Both the position numbers and the translations under genes were made by a program. The notes under the pieces were generated by a model, which was not told the origin of the DNA, did not search any database, and saw nothing but the letters and a program-made list of their open reading frames with translations. A stretch of DNA of 38,439 nucleotides from Eubacterium sp. GTDB lineage: Bacteria; Bacillota; Clostridia; Lachnospirales; Lachnospiraceae. The first letter of the stretch is position 1. Each line of letters opens with the position of its first letter. This document shows, piece by piece, positions 24,702 to 31,201 of the stretch. Location of the stretch: the NCBI GenBank assembly GCA_017437905.1, contig JAFRWY010000001.1, forward strand, positions 1 through 38,439, written 5' to 3'.

Positions 24702-24822
24702 ATGATGTGCTGCCGCCCATCCTTCCTGACCTGCAGCTTTTCATCATCATATCGAAGAATGCCGGAAAACTCTACTTTTTTCATGCCTTCTATATCGTTC
24801 TTATGTCCATCTTGCGGATATC
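24702..24822 (-). other. Gap between cbiB and the GH16 gene, with a possible 28-aa ORF
   Basis: A minus-strand frame beginning MKKVEFSGILRYDDEKLQV, preceded by AGAAGG, stops after 28 codons. It looks protein-like but may be a remnant. No terminator follows cbiB clearly, and I see no strong promoter for the glucanases here. Confidence 0.25.
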
Positions 24823-25806
24823 TCACCCGGAGATCCAAAGCGGGATCAGTACCGCCGTCACCAGAAGCACCAGGCATCCCTCCGCCAGAAGCATCATCCG
24901 GTTCGTCCGGGAGATATCCTCTCTTTGAATCTCCCTGTCCGGATCTCCGATCTTCAGCTTATGCACCAGTTCCCCATGGTAATATGCGTCTCCCAGAAGC
25001 TCCACTCCCAGCGCGCCGGCCACGGTCGCTTCCGGAACACCGGAATTGGGACTGGTACTCTTCTTCGCATCTCTCCGTCGGATCCGTACCGAAGCCGCAG
25101 CTCTGCAGCCCGGCAGCAGCAGGGCCGCCAGCGTCAGCAGCCAGCCGGTGAGCCGGGCCGGGATGTAGTTCACCACATCGTCCAGCTTCGCCGCCCCGCG
25201 GCCGAAATCCAGATACCGTTCACTTTTATATCCCACCATGGAATCCATGGTATTGATGGCTTTGTATGCACATCCGAGGACCGGTCCTCCGATGAGCAGA
25301 TAGAAAAACGGAGCGATCACGCCGTCGGACGCATTTTCCGCCACGGTCTCCACCGCTGCACGGATCACTCCCGGTTCATCCAGCCGTTCCGTCTCCCGGC
25401 CCACGATCCTGGCCACTGCGGACCTTCCGGCTTCCAGTCCCTCCGTCTCCAGTGCCTTCGCCACACGGCTGCTCTCCCAAGCCAGCGAATGCGCCGCCAG
25501 CATGTAGGCAGAGAGGATCGCTTCCACCAGGATCCCCAGCCAGGGGTGGATGGTGTATGCGAGAAATAGCGCTGCCCCGCTGTAGACCACCGTCAGCACC
25601 AGCACATTTCCCACCATGCGCCTGCCGCGGCTGCGGCGTTCCTCCGGGGAAAGCGTGGGCAGGTTCCAGCGCTCCTCCAGGTCGCCGATGGTCCGTCCCA
25701 TCCAGCGGATCGGATGCGGGAGCCACTCCGGATCACCGATCAGAAGATCCAGCAGAACTCCGATACCCAGCGCCAGCATATGATATTTCAGCCATTCAGG
25801 TAACAT
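24823..25806 (-). CDS. cbiB: Adenosylcobinamide-phosphate synthase CbiB
   Basis: CbiB is a membrane protein that joins aminopropanol phosphate to adenosylcobyric acid. The 327-residue protein has several hydrophobic segments. It carries LLIGDPEWLPHPIRWMGRTI near residues 20-40, the family core NASDGVIAPFFYLLIGGPVLG, and AYKAINTMDSMVGYKSERYLDFGR followed by DDVVNYIPARLTG. All family blocks are present and the length is normal. It is the last cobalamin gene before the two glucanase genes; its substrate maker cobD lies beyond them. It follows the rhodanese lipoprotein gene by about 60 bases. Confidence 0.93.
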   Translation of the reverse strand: MLPEWLKYHMLALGIGVLLDLLIGDPEWLPHPIRWMGRTIGDLEERWNLPTLSPEERRSRGRRMVGNVLVLTVVYSGAALFLAYTIHPWLGILVEAILSAYMLAAHSLAWESSRVAKALETEGLEAGRSAVARIVGRETERLDEPGVIRAAVETVAENASDGVIAPFFYLLIGGPVLGCAYKAINTMDSMVGYKSERYLDFGRGAAKLDDVVNYIPARLTGWLLTLAALLLPGCRAAASVRIRRRDAKKSTSPNSGVPEATVAGALGVELLGDAYYHGELVHKLKIGDPDREIQREDISRTNRMMLLAEGCLVLLVTAVLIPLWISG

Positions 25807-25866
25807 ATCCGCTCCCCTGTATTACCTCCGAAGCAGATCCGGCGCATACCGGAGCTGTTCCGCATA

Positions 25867-26769
25867 TTATTCCTCAACGATCCGGACCGTCAGATTGTCG
25901 CCGGAGAGCAGATCCTCCAGATCTTCCTGCGGAAGATGGATATGCCCAAGAGGGGTGTAATCATTTGTGCTCGTCTTATAGAAAATGCCGATCCGGTCAC
26001 CGCAGTACAGAACAATATCTCCGTAATCAGCGGTGATCCTGTGATCTTCTTTTGGGATGCTCTGACCCAGGGGGCCGATCTGCTCCATGTCCTCAAAGTT
26101 GGACATATTGATCTCCAGGGGAAGAAGTTCCTTCAATGCGGCTACGGATTGATTTTGCAGCCATGTAACGGCAACCTTCGTCTCACCGAGGTAAATACAG
26201 AGATACTTCTCCTCCTCTTCCGGTGCTTCCGTCACGGTCTCCCCTTCCCACAGAAGGATCCCGCCGAATTCGTAGACATTCTTATAACCCATATCCGCCA
26301 GTTTCTCCGCCGCTTCCTTGCTGCGGACGCCGCTTCTGCAGTAGACCAGGATGACCTGATCCATATCCGGAAGCGCCTTGGGCGGTTTCGTTCCGATCTC
26401 TTCATTCGGAAGCAGGACCGCGCCTGGAATATGTCCCGAATCATACTCATCCTTCCGCCGGACATCCAACACCACATGGCCGTCGTCCCGGGTCATCATT
26501 TCCGCTGCCAGCTGCTGATTGATCTGTACGTAACCGATCTTGGAGGGACTCTCTGTAGTCTCCGTTCCGCCTGTAGAAGTATCCGCTTCATCCGTGGAGG
26601 CCACCCCTGCCTCCGTATCCGTCGAAGCCGCCGTGGCAGCCGTTGTTGTGACATCTGTTGCATCCTTTGCAGCCCCGGCAGCCTGCTCCGTCGATGTATC
26701 CGATCCGCAGCCCGTCAGCCCCAACATCAGTACTGCCATCAATACACACCCTTTTCTCACACGCCTCAT
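25867..26769 (-). CDS. Lipoprotein with rhodanese domain fused to a cyclophilin-like domain
   Basis: The N terminus is a lipoprotein signal (VLMAVLMLGLTG then Cys21). A 50-residue Thr/Ala/Asp-rich linker follows. A rhodanese domain (about 80-178) has LDVRRKDEYDSGHIPGA and the active-site loop VYCRSGVRS with Cys144. The last ~110 residues (188-300) read ELLPLEINMSNFEDMEQIGP, then DIVLYCGDRIGIFYKTSTND and LGHIHL, the pattern of the bacterial cyclophilin-like fold domain (Cyclophil_like2). The product should be anchored outside the membrane and could carry persulfide sulfur or act as a redox protein. It sits inside the cobalamin gene run between the cobU paralogue and cbiB. No known cobalamin step needs such a protein, so the link may be only positional. 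Confidence 0.82.
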   Translation of the reverse strand: MRRVRKGCVLMAVLMLGLTGCGSDTSTEQAAGAAKDATDVTTTAATAASTDTEAGVASTDEADTSTGGTETTESPSKIGYVQINQQLAAEMMTRDDGHVVLDVRRKDEYDSGHIPGAVLLPNEEIGTKPPKALPDMDQVILVYCRSGVRSKEAAEKLADMGYKNVYEFGGILLWEGETVTEAPEEEEKYLCIYLGETKVAVTWLQNQSVAALKELLPLEINMSNFEDMEQIGPLGQSIPKEDHRITADYGDIVLYCGDRIGIFYKTSTNDYTPLGHIHLPQEDLEDLLSGDNLTVRIVEE

Positions 26770-26856
26770 GTCTGTGACACCTCCGTATTCTCCTTTACCT
26801 TCTCTATATTTCCGTGCTTCCCTGCACGTTCTGTCCTGTTACCCCTTCGGGCAAGG

Positions 26857-27372
26857 TCACTTCAGCCGTTCCGGGATCCCGCAGGTGACTCTCCAGACCT
26901 CTTCCGCCTGTTCTGCCAGTTTTACCTGCAGCCGACCGACCGCTTCCCGGTACCGTTCTTCCTGCGGATCCACCGGGATCACCCCGCAGCCCACCAGATC
27001 GGAGACCACCACCAGCGGTTTTCCGGTCTGCTCCTGCGCAAGGATCTCCGTGAGGACGGATGACACGATATCCTTGATCTCAGCCGGCGCATCCGCCGTA
27101 TTCCCCGTCAGCGTAGCTGTCGCTGTCTCTGCCGGTACACCCGCCACAGTCCCTGTCGGCGCATCCGCGGCGATTTCTGCACGCTCCTCTGCAACGATTT
27201 CTGTCGGCGTAACCGCCGCTGCCTCTGCCGCTACCTCCGCCGGACTGCCTCCCATCCGCAGTCGGTGCAGGATCATCTTCTCGGGATGCAGCACCAGCCT
27301 GCAGTCCGTGCCGTGTATTTCATTTGCCAGCGCCTCTTGCCCCTGCGCTCTTCCGCCTACATAGAGTATCAT
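26857..27372 (-). CDS. Degenerate CobU paralogue (adenosylcobinamide kinase-like) with 8-residue tandem repeats
   Basis: The C-terminal part, VVVSDLVGCGVIPVDPQEER and then WRVTCGIPERLK, matches the end of CobU kinase/guanylyltransferases. The N terminus MILYVGGRAQGQEAL occupies the P-loop position, but GK[ST] is replaced by GQE, so ATP or GTP binding by the normal mode is unlikely. Residues 55-101 are six imperfect 8-residue repeats (PTEIVAE-, APTGTVAG-, VPAETATA-like) with no counterpart in CobU. Without them the core is only about 125 residues against a usual 180. The ATG at 27372 has GGAG six bases upstream, and cobS ends 17 bases before it. It may be a pseudo-enzyme or partner of the true CobU nearby; I infer loss of kinase activity. 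Confidence 0.7.
   Translation of the reverse strand: MILYVGGRAQGQEALANEIHGTDCRLVLHPEKMILHRLRMGGSPAEVAAEAAAVTPTEIVAEERAEIAADAPTGTVAGVPAETATATLTGNTADAPAEIKDIVSSVLTEILAQEQTGKPLVVVSDLVGCGVIPVDPQEERYREAVGRLQVKLAEQAEEVWRVTCGIPERLK
27070..27210. repeat. 24-bp in-frame tandem repeats in the cobU paralogue
   Basis: Six adjacent imperfect 24-bp units encode 8-residue blocks with P-[TA]-[EG]-[IT] near the start of most units. The unit is multiple-of-three, so the reading frame is kept. Confidence 0.75.
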
Positions 27373-27389
27373 ATTTTCTCCGTCTTGTC

Positions 27390-28199
27390 TTAACCTGCCT
27401 GTTTCATCACAGCATATTCCACCGCCAGCGAGAGCAGCATGGCGCACTCACTCACCGACAGGAACCATCCTGCCAGATCCCCGGTGATTCCTCCCACGGG
27501 ACGCACCCTGCCGAGAAGGAACCAGCCCGTAACGAAAATGAGAGCCAGTAGTTCCAGCGTCATCATCAGCGGGGACAGGATCAGTCCTGCGATCACGACT
27601 GTCAGTCCCTGCACGGCCAGGAGCACCAGATTCACCGAAACCGATGCTCTGTCCTTCAGTGCCGCCGCCATCCCGTCTTTTTTGGCAGCCGGCTGTGTCA
27701 GGACCAGGATCCCGGACGCCACTCGCCCGAGGATAAAGCTTCCTGCAAAAAGCAGTACTCCTTCCTTCTGCAGCTGGTCATCCCCGGTATCCTGCACCAG
27801 GATAAAAAGTCCCGCCAGATAAAGTCCTGCCAGGATCAGCACCCGGATCACCGCGAAGGATCCGATGTGCGGATCCGAAAGGGTCTTCAGTTTCTTCTCC
27901 CTGTCGCCATAGGAGTGAAATGCGTCCGCAGTATCCATAAACCCGTCCAGGTGGATCCCACCGGTCACGATCAGCGGAAGCACTCCCATGATCAGGGCTT
28001 TCGCCGCTGCCGGTACCGGAAGAAACCGGTAGCAAAGATACTCCAGCACTCCCGTCAGGATCCCCACCCAGGGGAAGAACCCCAGCGTATAGCGCATATC
28101 CTCCGGGTTCCAGTTTGCTGCCTTTCCCTGAGGGACCGGGATCCGCGAATAGGTGGAGAACGCATTTCCTATGGATTTAATGATCGATCGGAATCCCAC
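27390..28199 (-). CDS. cobS: Adenosylcobinamide-GDP ribazoletransferase CobS
   Basis: CobS, an integral membrane enzyme, joins activated cobinamide to alpha-ribazole to finish the cobalamin nucleotide loop. The 269-residue protein begins GFRSIIKSIGNAFSTYSRIP and has the signature GGIHLDGFMDTADA at 80-93, followed by SDPHIGSFAVI. It has several hydrophobic helices. The start is a GTG with GGAGG six bases before it. The gene overlaps the end of cobU by 23 bases, strong evidence for translational coupling. Length and motifs are normal. Confidence 0.95.
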   Translation of the reverse strand: MGFRSIIKSIGNAFSTYSRIPVPQGKAANWNPEDMRYTLGFFPWVGILTGVLEYLCYRFLPVPAAAKALIMGVLPLIVTGGIHLDGFMDTADAFHSYGDREKKLKTLSDPHIGSFAVIRVLILAGLYLAGLFILVQDTGDDQLQKEGVLLFAGSFILGRVASGILVLTQPAAKKDGMAAALKDRASVSVNLVLLAVQGLTVVIAGLILSPLMMTLELLALIFVTGWFLLGRVRPVGGITGDLAGWFLSVSECAMLLSLAVEYAVMKQAG

Positions 28200-28830
28200 A
28201 GACTACCTCCGTCACACGGTCCGCCCGCTCCGCCAGCCAACGGTGCAATTCACCGAGATTGTCCAGATAGCCTTCCGTTGTATCATCATATACCGCACCG
28301 TCTTCGAAGATATCTCCCGATACGATGATCAGCTGTTCCGCATGCCGGGACAGCTCCAGAAGATCGGTTTTCAGCTTCCGGAGGATCTCTCTGCGGTGCA
28401 TATCCTCACCTGCGCCGGCATTCTCCGTTGATACATCCACGCCTGCGCCGGCATCCCGCGGCGGTACATCTTCGCCCGCTCCGACATCCTCCGTCGGTAT
28501 ATCCCCGCCCGGACCAAACATCCGGTTTGCCAGCAGATTCGGCAGGTCCTCCAGCAGGATTACCCCTGCTGCAACCCCGTCCCATGAAGGTATATCCAGT
28601 TCCGGATCCTCCATGGTGATAAATCCCCTGCCCCGTCTTTGCTCCACATGCTTCCGGATCCGTTCCTCCGCTGCGGCACTGCGGCGCATGGTAGCCAGAT
28701 AGATCCGGACATTCGGTCCTTTCAGGGCAAGACCCTCGGCATATTCGGATTTCCCGGATGCCGCACCGCCGAAAATGAGGCGGATCCCCCGCCAGGTCTT
28801 CAGCATCGGTTCGATTCGCATTTCACTCAT
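28177..28830 (-). CDS. cobU: Adenosylcobinamide kinase/guanylyltransferase CobU with an 11-residue tandem repeat insertion
   Basis: CobU phosphorylates adenosylcobinamide and then attaches GMP. The P-loop FGGAASGKSEYAE is at 20-32, the putative guanylylated histidine lies in RIRKHVEQRRGRGF (H61), and ILLEDLPNLLANRMF follows near 91-105. Between 108 and 143 there is a glycine/acid-rich tandem repeat (GGDIPTEDVGA, GEDVPPRDAGA, GVDVSTENAGA) that normal CobU proteins lack. After it the fold resumes with LIIVSGDIFEDGAVYD and ends VCGIPIDH, a divergent form of the usual NEVGxGIVP segment. The ATG has AGAGG eight bases upstream. It overlaps cobS and starts 35 bases after cobQ. The paralogue downstream keeps the C-terminal motif this one has altered. 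Confidence 0.87.
   Translation of the reverse strand: MSEMRIEPMLKTWRGIRLIFGGAASGKSEYAEGLALKGPNVRIYLATMRRSAAAEERIRKHVEQRRGRGFITMEDPELDIPSWDGVAAGVILLEDLPNLLANRMFGPGGDIPTEDVGAGEDVPPRDAGAGVDVSTENAGAGEDMHRREILRKLKTDLLELSRHAEQLIIVSGDIFEDGAVYDDTTEGYLDNLGELHRWLAERADRVTEVVCGIPIDH
28405..28503. repeat. cobU: 33-bp in-frame tandem repeats in cobU
   Basis: Three adjacent 33-bp units (28405-28437, 28438-28470, 28471-28503) with partial units on both sides encode 11-residue blocks of the form G-x-D-x-x-x-x-[DN]-x-G-A. Confidence 0.8.
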
Positions 28831-28865
28831 CCGGTCATCCTCTCCTCATCTCACGGGTCCCCGGT

Positions 28866-30479
28866 TCATAGTCCCAGGATCCCGTATATCAGCTTCATAT
28901 CCAGTGACCCCCTCAGCAGATCTGCCAGGCGGTCGTATTCTCTTTCTTTAAATGCGGCATGATCCACCGGCTCCGCCTCCGGCAGTTCTATCCCCCGGAG
29001 ACGTGCAAGGCTCCTCCTAAGTGCCGGGATCACCTCCGGCCCGTCAAAGAACCCATGAAGATAGGTTCCGTAGGCATTTCCCGCTTCCACGAGGATGCCC
29101 GTACAAGTATCTTCCGAACCGGCGGCATCCAACCTGTCCTGCGCCTTCGGTCCGGCGGCATTCGACCTGTCCTGCGCTTTCGATCCGGTGGCATCCAACC
29201 TGTCCTGCGTTTTCGATCCGGAGACACATGACACATCCCGAGCTCCAGCCTCCTGCTCCCGCAAATGCACCGTCCGGCCCATATGGATCTCATACCCCTG
29301 CACCGCGCATCCCTCCAGTTCCCGAAGGGGTCCCTGCAGTGTACCGATCCGTCCTTTACTCCGGGTCTGCACCTTTTCTGGCATAAGGACCGTGGATACC
29401 GGGAGCAGTCCCAGACCCATTTCCTCTCCGCCCCGCTCCGTCTGCCCCGGATCACGGATCATTTCTCCCAGCATCTGGAAGCCTCCGCAGATTCCCAGTA
29501 CCGGCCCTGTGACGGCGTAGGCCCGGATCGAACGGGCAAGTCCCGTTTCACCCAGCCATTCAAGATCCGCCAGTGTGTTCTTCGAACCCGGCAGGATGAG
29601 CAGATCCGGATGTCCCAAATCCTCCGGCCGTGTCACGTACCGGACGGACATATCCGGCCACGCATCATATACATCCAGGTCCGTGAAATTGGAGATCCTC
29701 GGATACCGGATGACCGCGATGTCGAAAAGCGCTCCTCCCTGTCCGGAAATGTGCTTCAGCCGGTCGGACATACTGTCCTCGTCGGAAAGTGCAAGTTCCA
29801 TATAGGGAACCACTCCCGCCACCGGCAGTCCGGACCGTTCCTCCAGAATCCGTACCCCGTCTTCAAAAAGGGAACGGTCTCCCCGGAACTTATTTACGAT
29901 CAGGCCCTTTACCCGGGCTCTTTCCGCCTCCGTCAGGAGCTCCAGCGTGCCCAGCAGCTGTGCAAAGACACCGCCTGGATCAATATCTCCCACCAGCAGC
30001 ACCGGTGCATCCACCAGTTCCGCCAGTCCCATATTCACCAGATCGTCCTGTTTCAGATTCATTTCCACCGGACTTCCGGCGCCCTCGATCAGCACGATAT
30101 CCGCCGCAGCCTCCAGCCGTTGAAAGGATTCCAGGATCCGCGGACGAAACTCCGCCTTTCTCCGGTAGAACTCCTTCGCTGTCATGTCAGCCAGCACCTG
30201 CCCCTGCAGGATCACCTGGGAGCCGGTAAGACCGGTGGGTTTCAGCAGCAGCGGATTCATGTCCGCGTTCGGTTCCACGCCTGCTGCCTCCGCCTGAAGG
30301 ATCTGTGCGCGGGAGATCTCCCTTCCCTCCGGCGTGATGCAGGAATTCAGGGACATATTCTGGGCCTTGAAGGGCATTACAATATACCCGTCCTGCCGGA
30401 AGATCCGGCAGAGGCCGGCGGTAAGAAGGGTTTTTCCCACATTTGACATTGTCCCCTGAAGCATCAGCCGTCGCGCCAT
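28866..30479 (-). CDS. cobQ: Cobyric acid synthase CobQ/CbiP with an 11-residue tandem repeat insertion
   Basis: This enzyme uses glutamine and ATP to amidate four carboxylates of adenosylcobyrinic acid a,c-diamide. The N-terminal synthetase half has LQGTMSNVGKTLLTAG (P-loop 9-17) and MPFKAQNMSLNSCIT. The C-terminal triad glutaminase has the cysteine nucleophile in LGICGGFQMLGE near 330 and the histidine in YGTYLHGFFD near 475. Between IHMGRTVHL and GNAYGTYLHG lies a hydrophilic insert with three 11-residue repeats (GSKTQDRLDAT, GSKAQDRSNAA, GPKAQDRLDAA). The insert sits in a surface stretch between conserved strands, so activity is probably kept. GGGAGG precedes the ATG. It is the first gene of the late cobalamin run and stands back to back with a plus-strand gene. 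No cobalamin riboswitch is visible upstream. Confidence 0.93.
   Translation of the reverse strand: MARRLMLQGTMSNVGKTLLTAGLCRIFRQDGYIVMPFKAQNMSLNSCITPEGREISRAQILQAEAAGVEPNADMNPLLLKPTGLTGSQVILQGQVLADMTAKEFYRRKAEFRPRILESFQRLEAAADIVLIEGAGSPVEMNLKQDDLVNMGLAELVDAPVLLVGDIDPGGVFAQLLGTLELLTEAERARVKGLIVNKFRGDRSLFEDGVRILEERSGLPVAGVVPYMELALSDEDSMSDRLKHISGQGGALFDIAVIRYPRISNFTDLDVYDAWPDMSVRYVTRPEDLGHPDLLILPGSKNTLADLEWLGETGLARSIRAYAVTGPVLGICGGFQMLGEMIRDPGQTERGGEEMGLGLLPVSTVLMPEKVQTRSKGRIGTLQGPLRELEGCAVQGYEIHMGRTVHLREQEAGARDVSCVSGSKTQDRLDATGSKAQDRSNAAGPKAQDRLDAAGSEDTCTGILVEAGNAYGTYLHGFFDGPEVIPALRRSLARLRGIELPEAEPVDHAAFKEREYDRLADLLRGSLDMKLIYGILGL
29121..29219. repeat. cobQ: 33-bp in-frame tandem repeats in cobQ
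   Basis: Three adjacent 33-bp units (29121-29153, 29154-29186, 29187-29219) differ pairwise at about four positions. Several differences are third-base or conservative changes. Confidence 0.88.
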
Positions 30480-30579
30480 ACGTAAGCCTCCCGAAGTCCC
30501 GTCCGGGAGCGGTCTTTCCCCCTTCCGGACCCTCTTTAGAGTATATCATAAAGAACGCTTCCTTGCATCGAATAATTCA

Positions 30580-30608
30580 TTGACATGTCCCTCAGAAAAC
30601 TCTAAAAT
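30580..30608 (+). promoter_or_regulatory. Sigma-A promoter for the 125-aa hypothetical gene
   Basis: A perfect TTGACA (30580-30585) and TAAAAT (30603-30608) are separated by 17 bases, about 34 bases before the ATG. Confidence 0.8.
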
Positions 30609-30641
30609 GATTAGGAGAAGATATTTATGAGGAGGTGTACC

Positions 30642-31016
30642 ATGAACGAACCTAACAGCTTTGCGGTAAATCCGTATATGCCCGAAAAGAAAATCAAGCC
30701 GGTAAATGAGCTGATCTCCGTAAAGAGAGGATATATCAGCGGGATCAAGTATTACTACTTCATCATCATGAAGGAGCGTTCCCTGTCCGAAAATGTAGAG
30801 ATCTATGAGGCTCTGGTCCAATTCGGATCAAACCTTGCGGATCTGCTGGAGTCCGAGAGCGTCGATGCGGTGGCAAATATGTCCGCCCTGTTCAAGACCT
30901 TCTATCCGGACGGACAGCTGCACAAGGCATTTGAGACTTTGCAGCTGGAGGTAGCCCTGGACGGGATCAGCGAGTGTCTCTTTAACCTGAAGAAGATGTA
31001 TCATCTGGACGGAAAG
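30642..31016 (+). CDS. Hypothetical helical protein (about 125 aa)
   Basis: The protein begins MNEPNSFAVNPYMPEKKIKP and continues with helical, acidic sequence (ENVEIYEALVQFGSNLADLL, FETLQLEVALDGISECLF) to LDGK at the TAG ending at 31019. A GAGGAGGTG ribosome binding site six bases before the ATG at 30642 and a near-consensus promoter show a real, single-gene unit. There is no signal peptide, membrane segment or motif I recognise. It lies between the divergent cobQ and convergent purF-like genes, and nothing ties it to either. Confidence 0.75.
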
Positions 31017-31105
31017 TAGATCGCGGTTCACACCGCGCCCATCAGGAAACCGGCGTTATAGCAGTCGGATCCCTGACGGACTTTTGCAGTGCCTGCTTCA
31101 AGGGT

Positions 31106-31161
31106 AAAAAAAGAAGAACAGCAGCCGTTTCATGCAAGCATGAATGGCTGCTGTTCTTTTT
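31106..31161. terminator. Bidirectional terminator between the 125-aa gene and the purF-like gene
   Basis: AAGAACAGCAGCC pairs with GGCTGCTGTTCTT, with A/T tracts on both sides (TTTTTC on plus, TTTTTTT on minus). It serves both convergent genes. Confidence 0.85.
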
Positions 31162-31201
31162 CTGCAGTTCTTTTTTCCGCAGTTTTTTTCTACCGCGGAC
31201 C

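Noticed and set aside
28405-29219. 33-bp repeats considered as a CRISPR array
   Set aside because: The units are directly adjacent without spacers, lie in two separate genes with different sequences, and keep the reading frame; they are coding tandem repeats.
30480-30640. Cobalamin riboswitch upstream of cobQ (and upstream of cobD)
   Set aside because: The leaders are too short and no B12-box-like sequence is visible.
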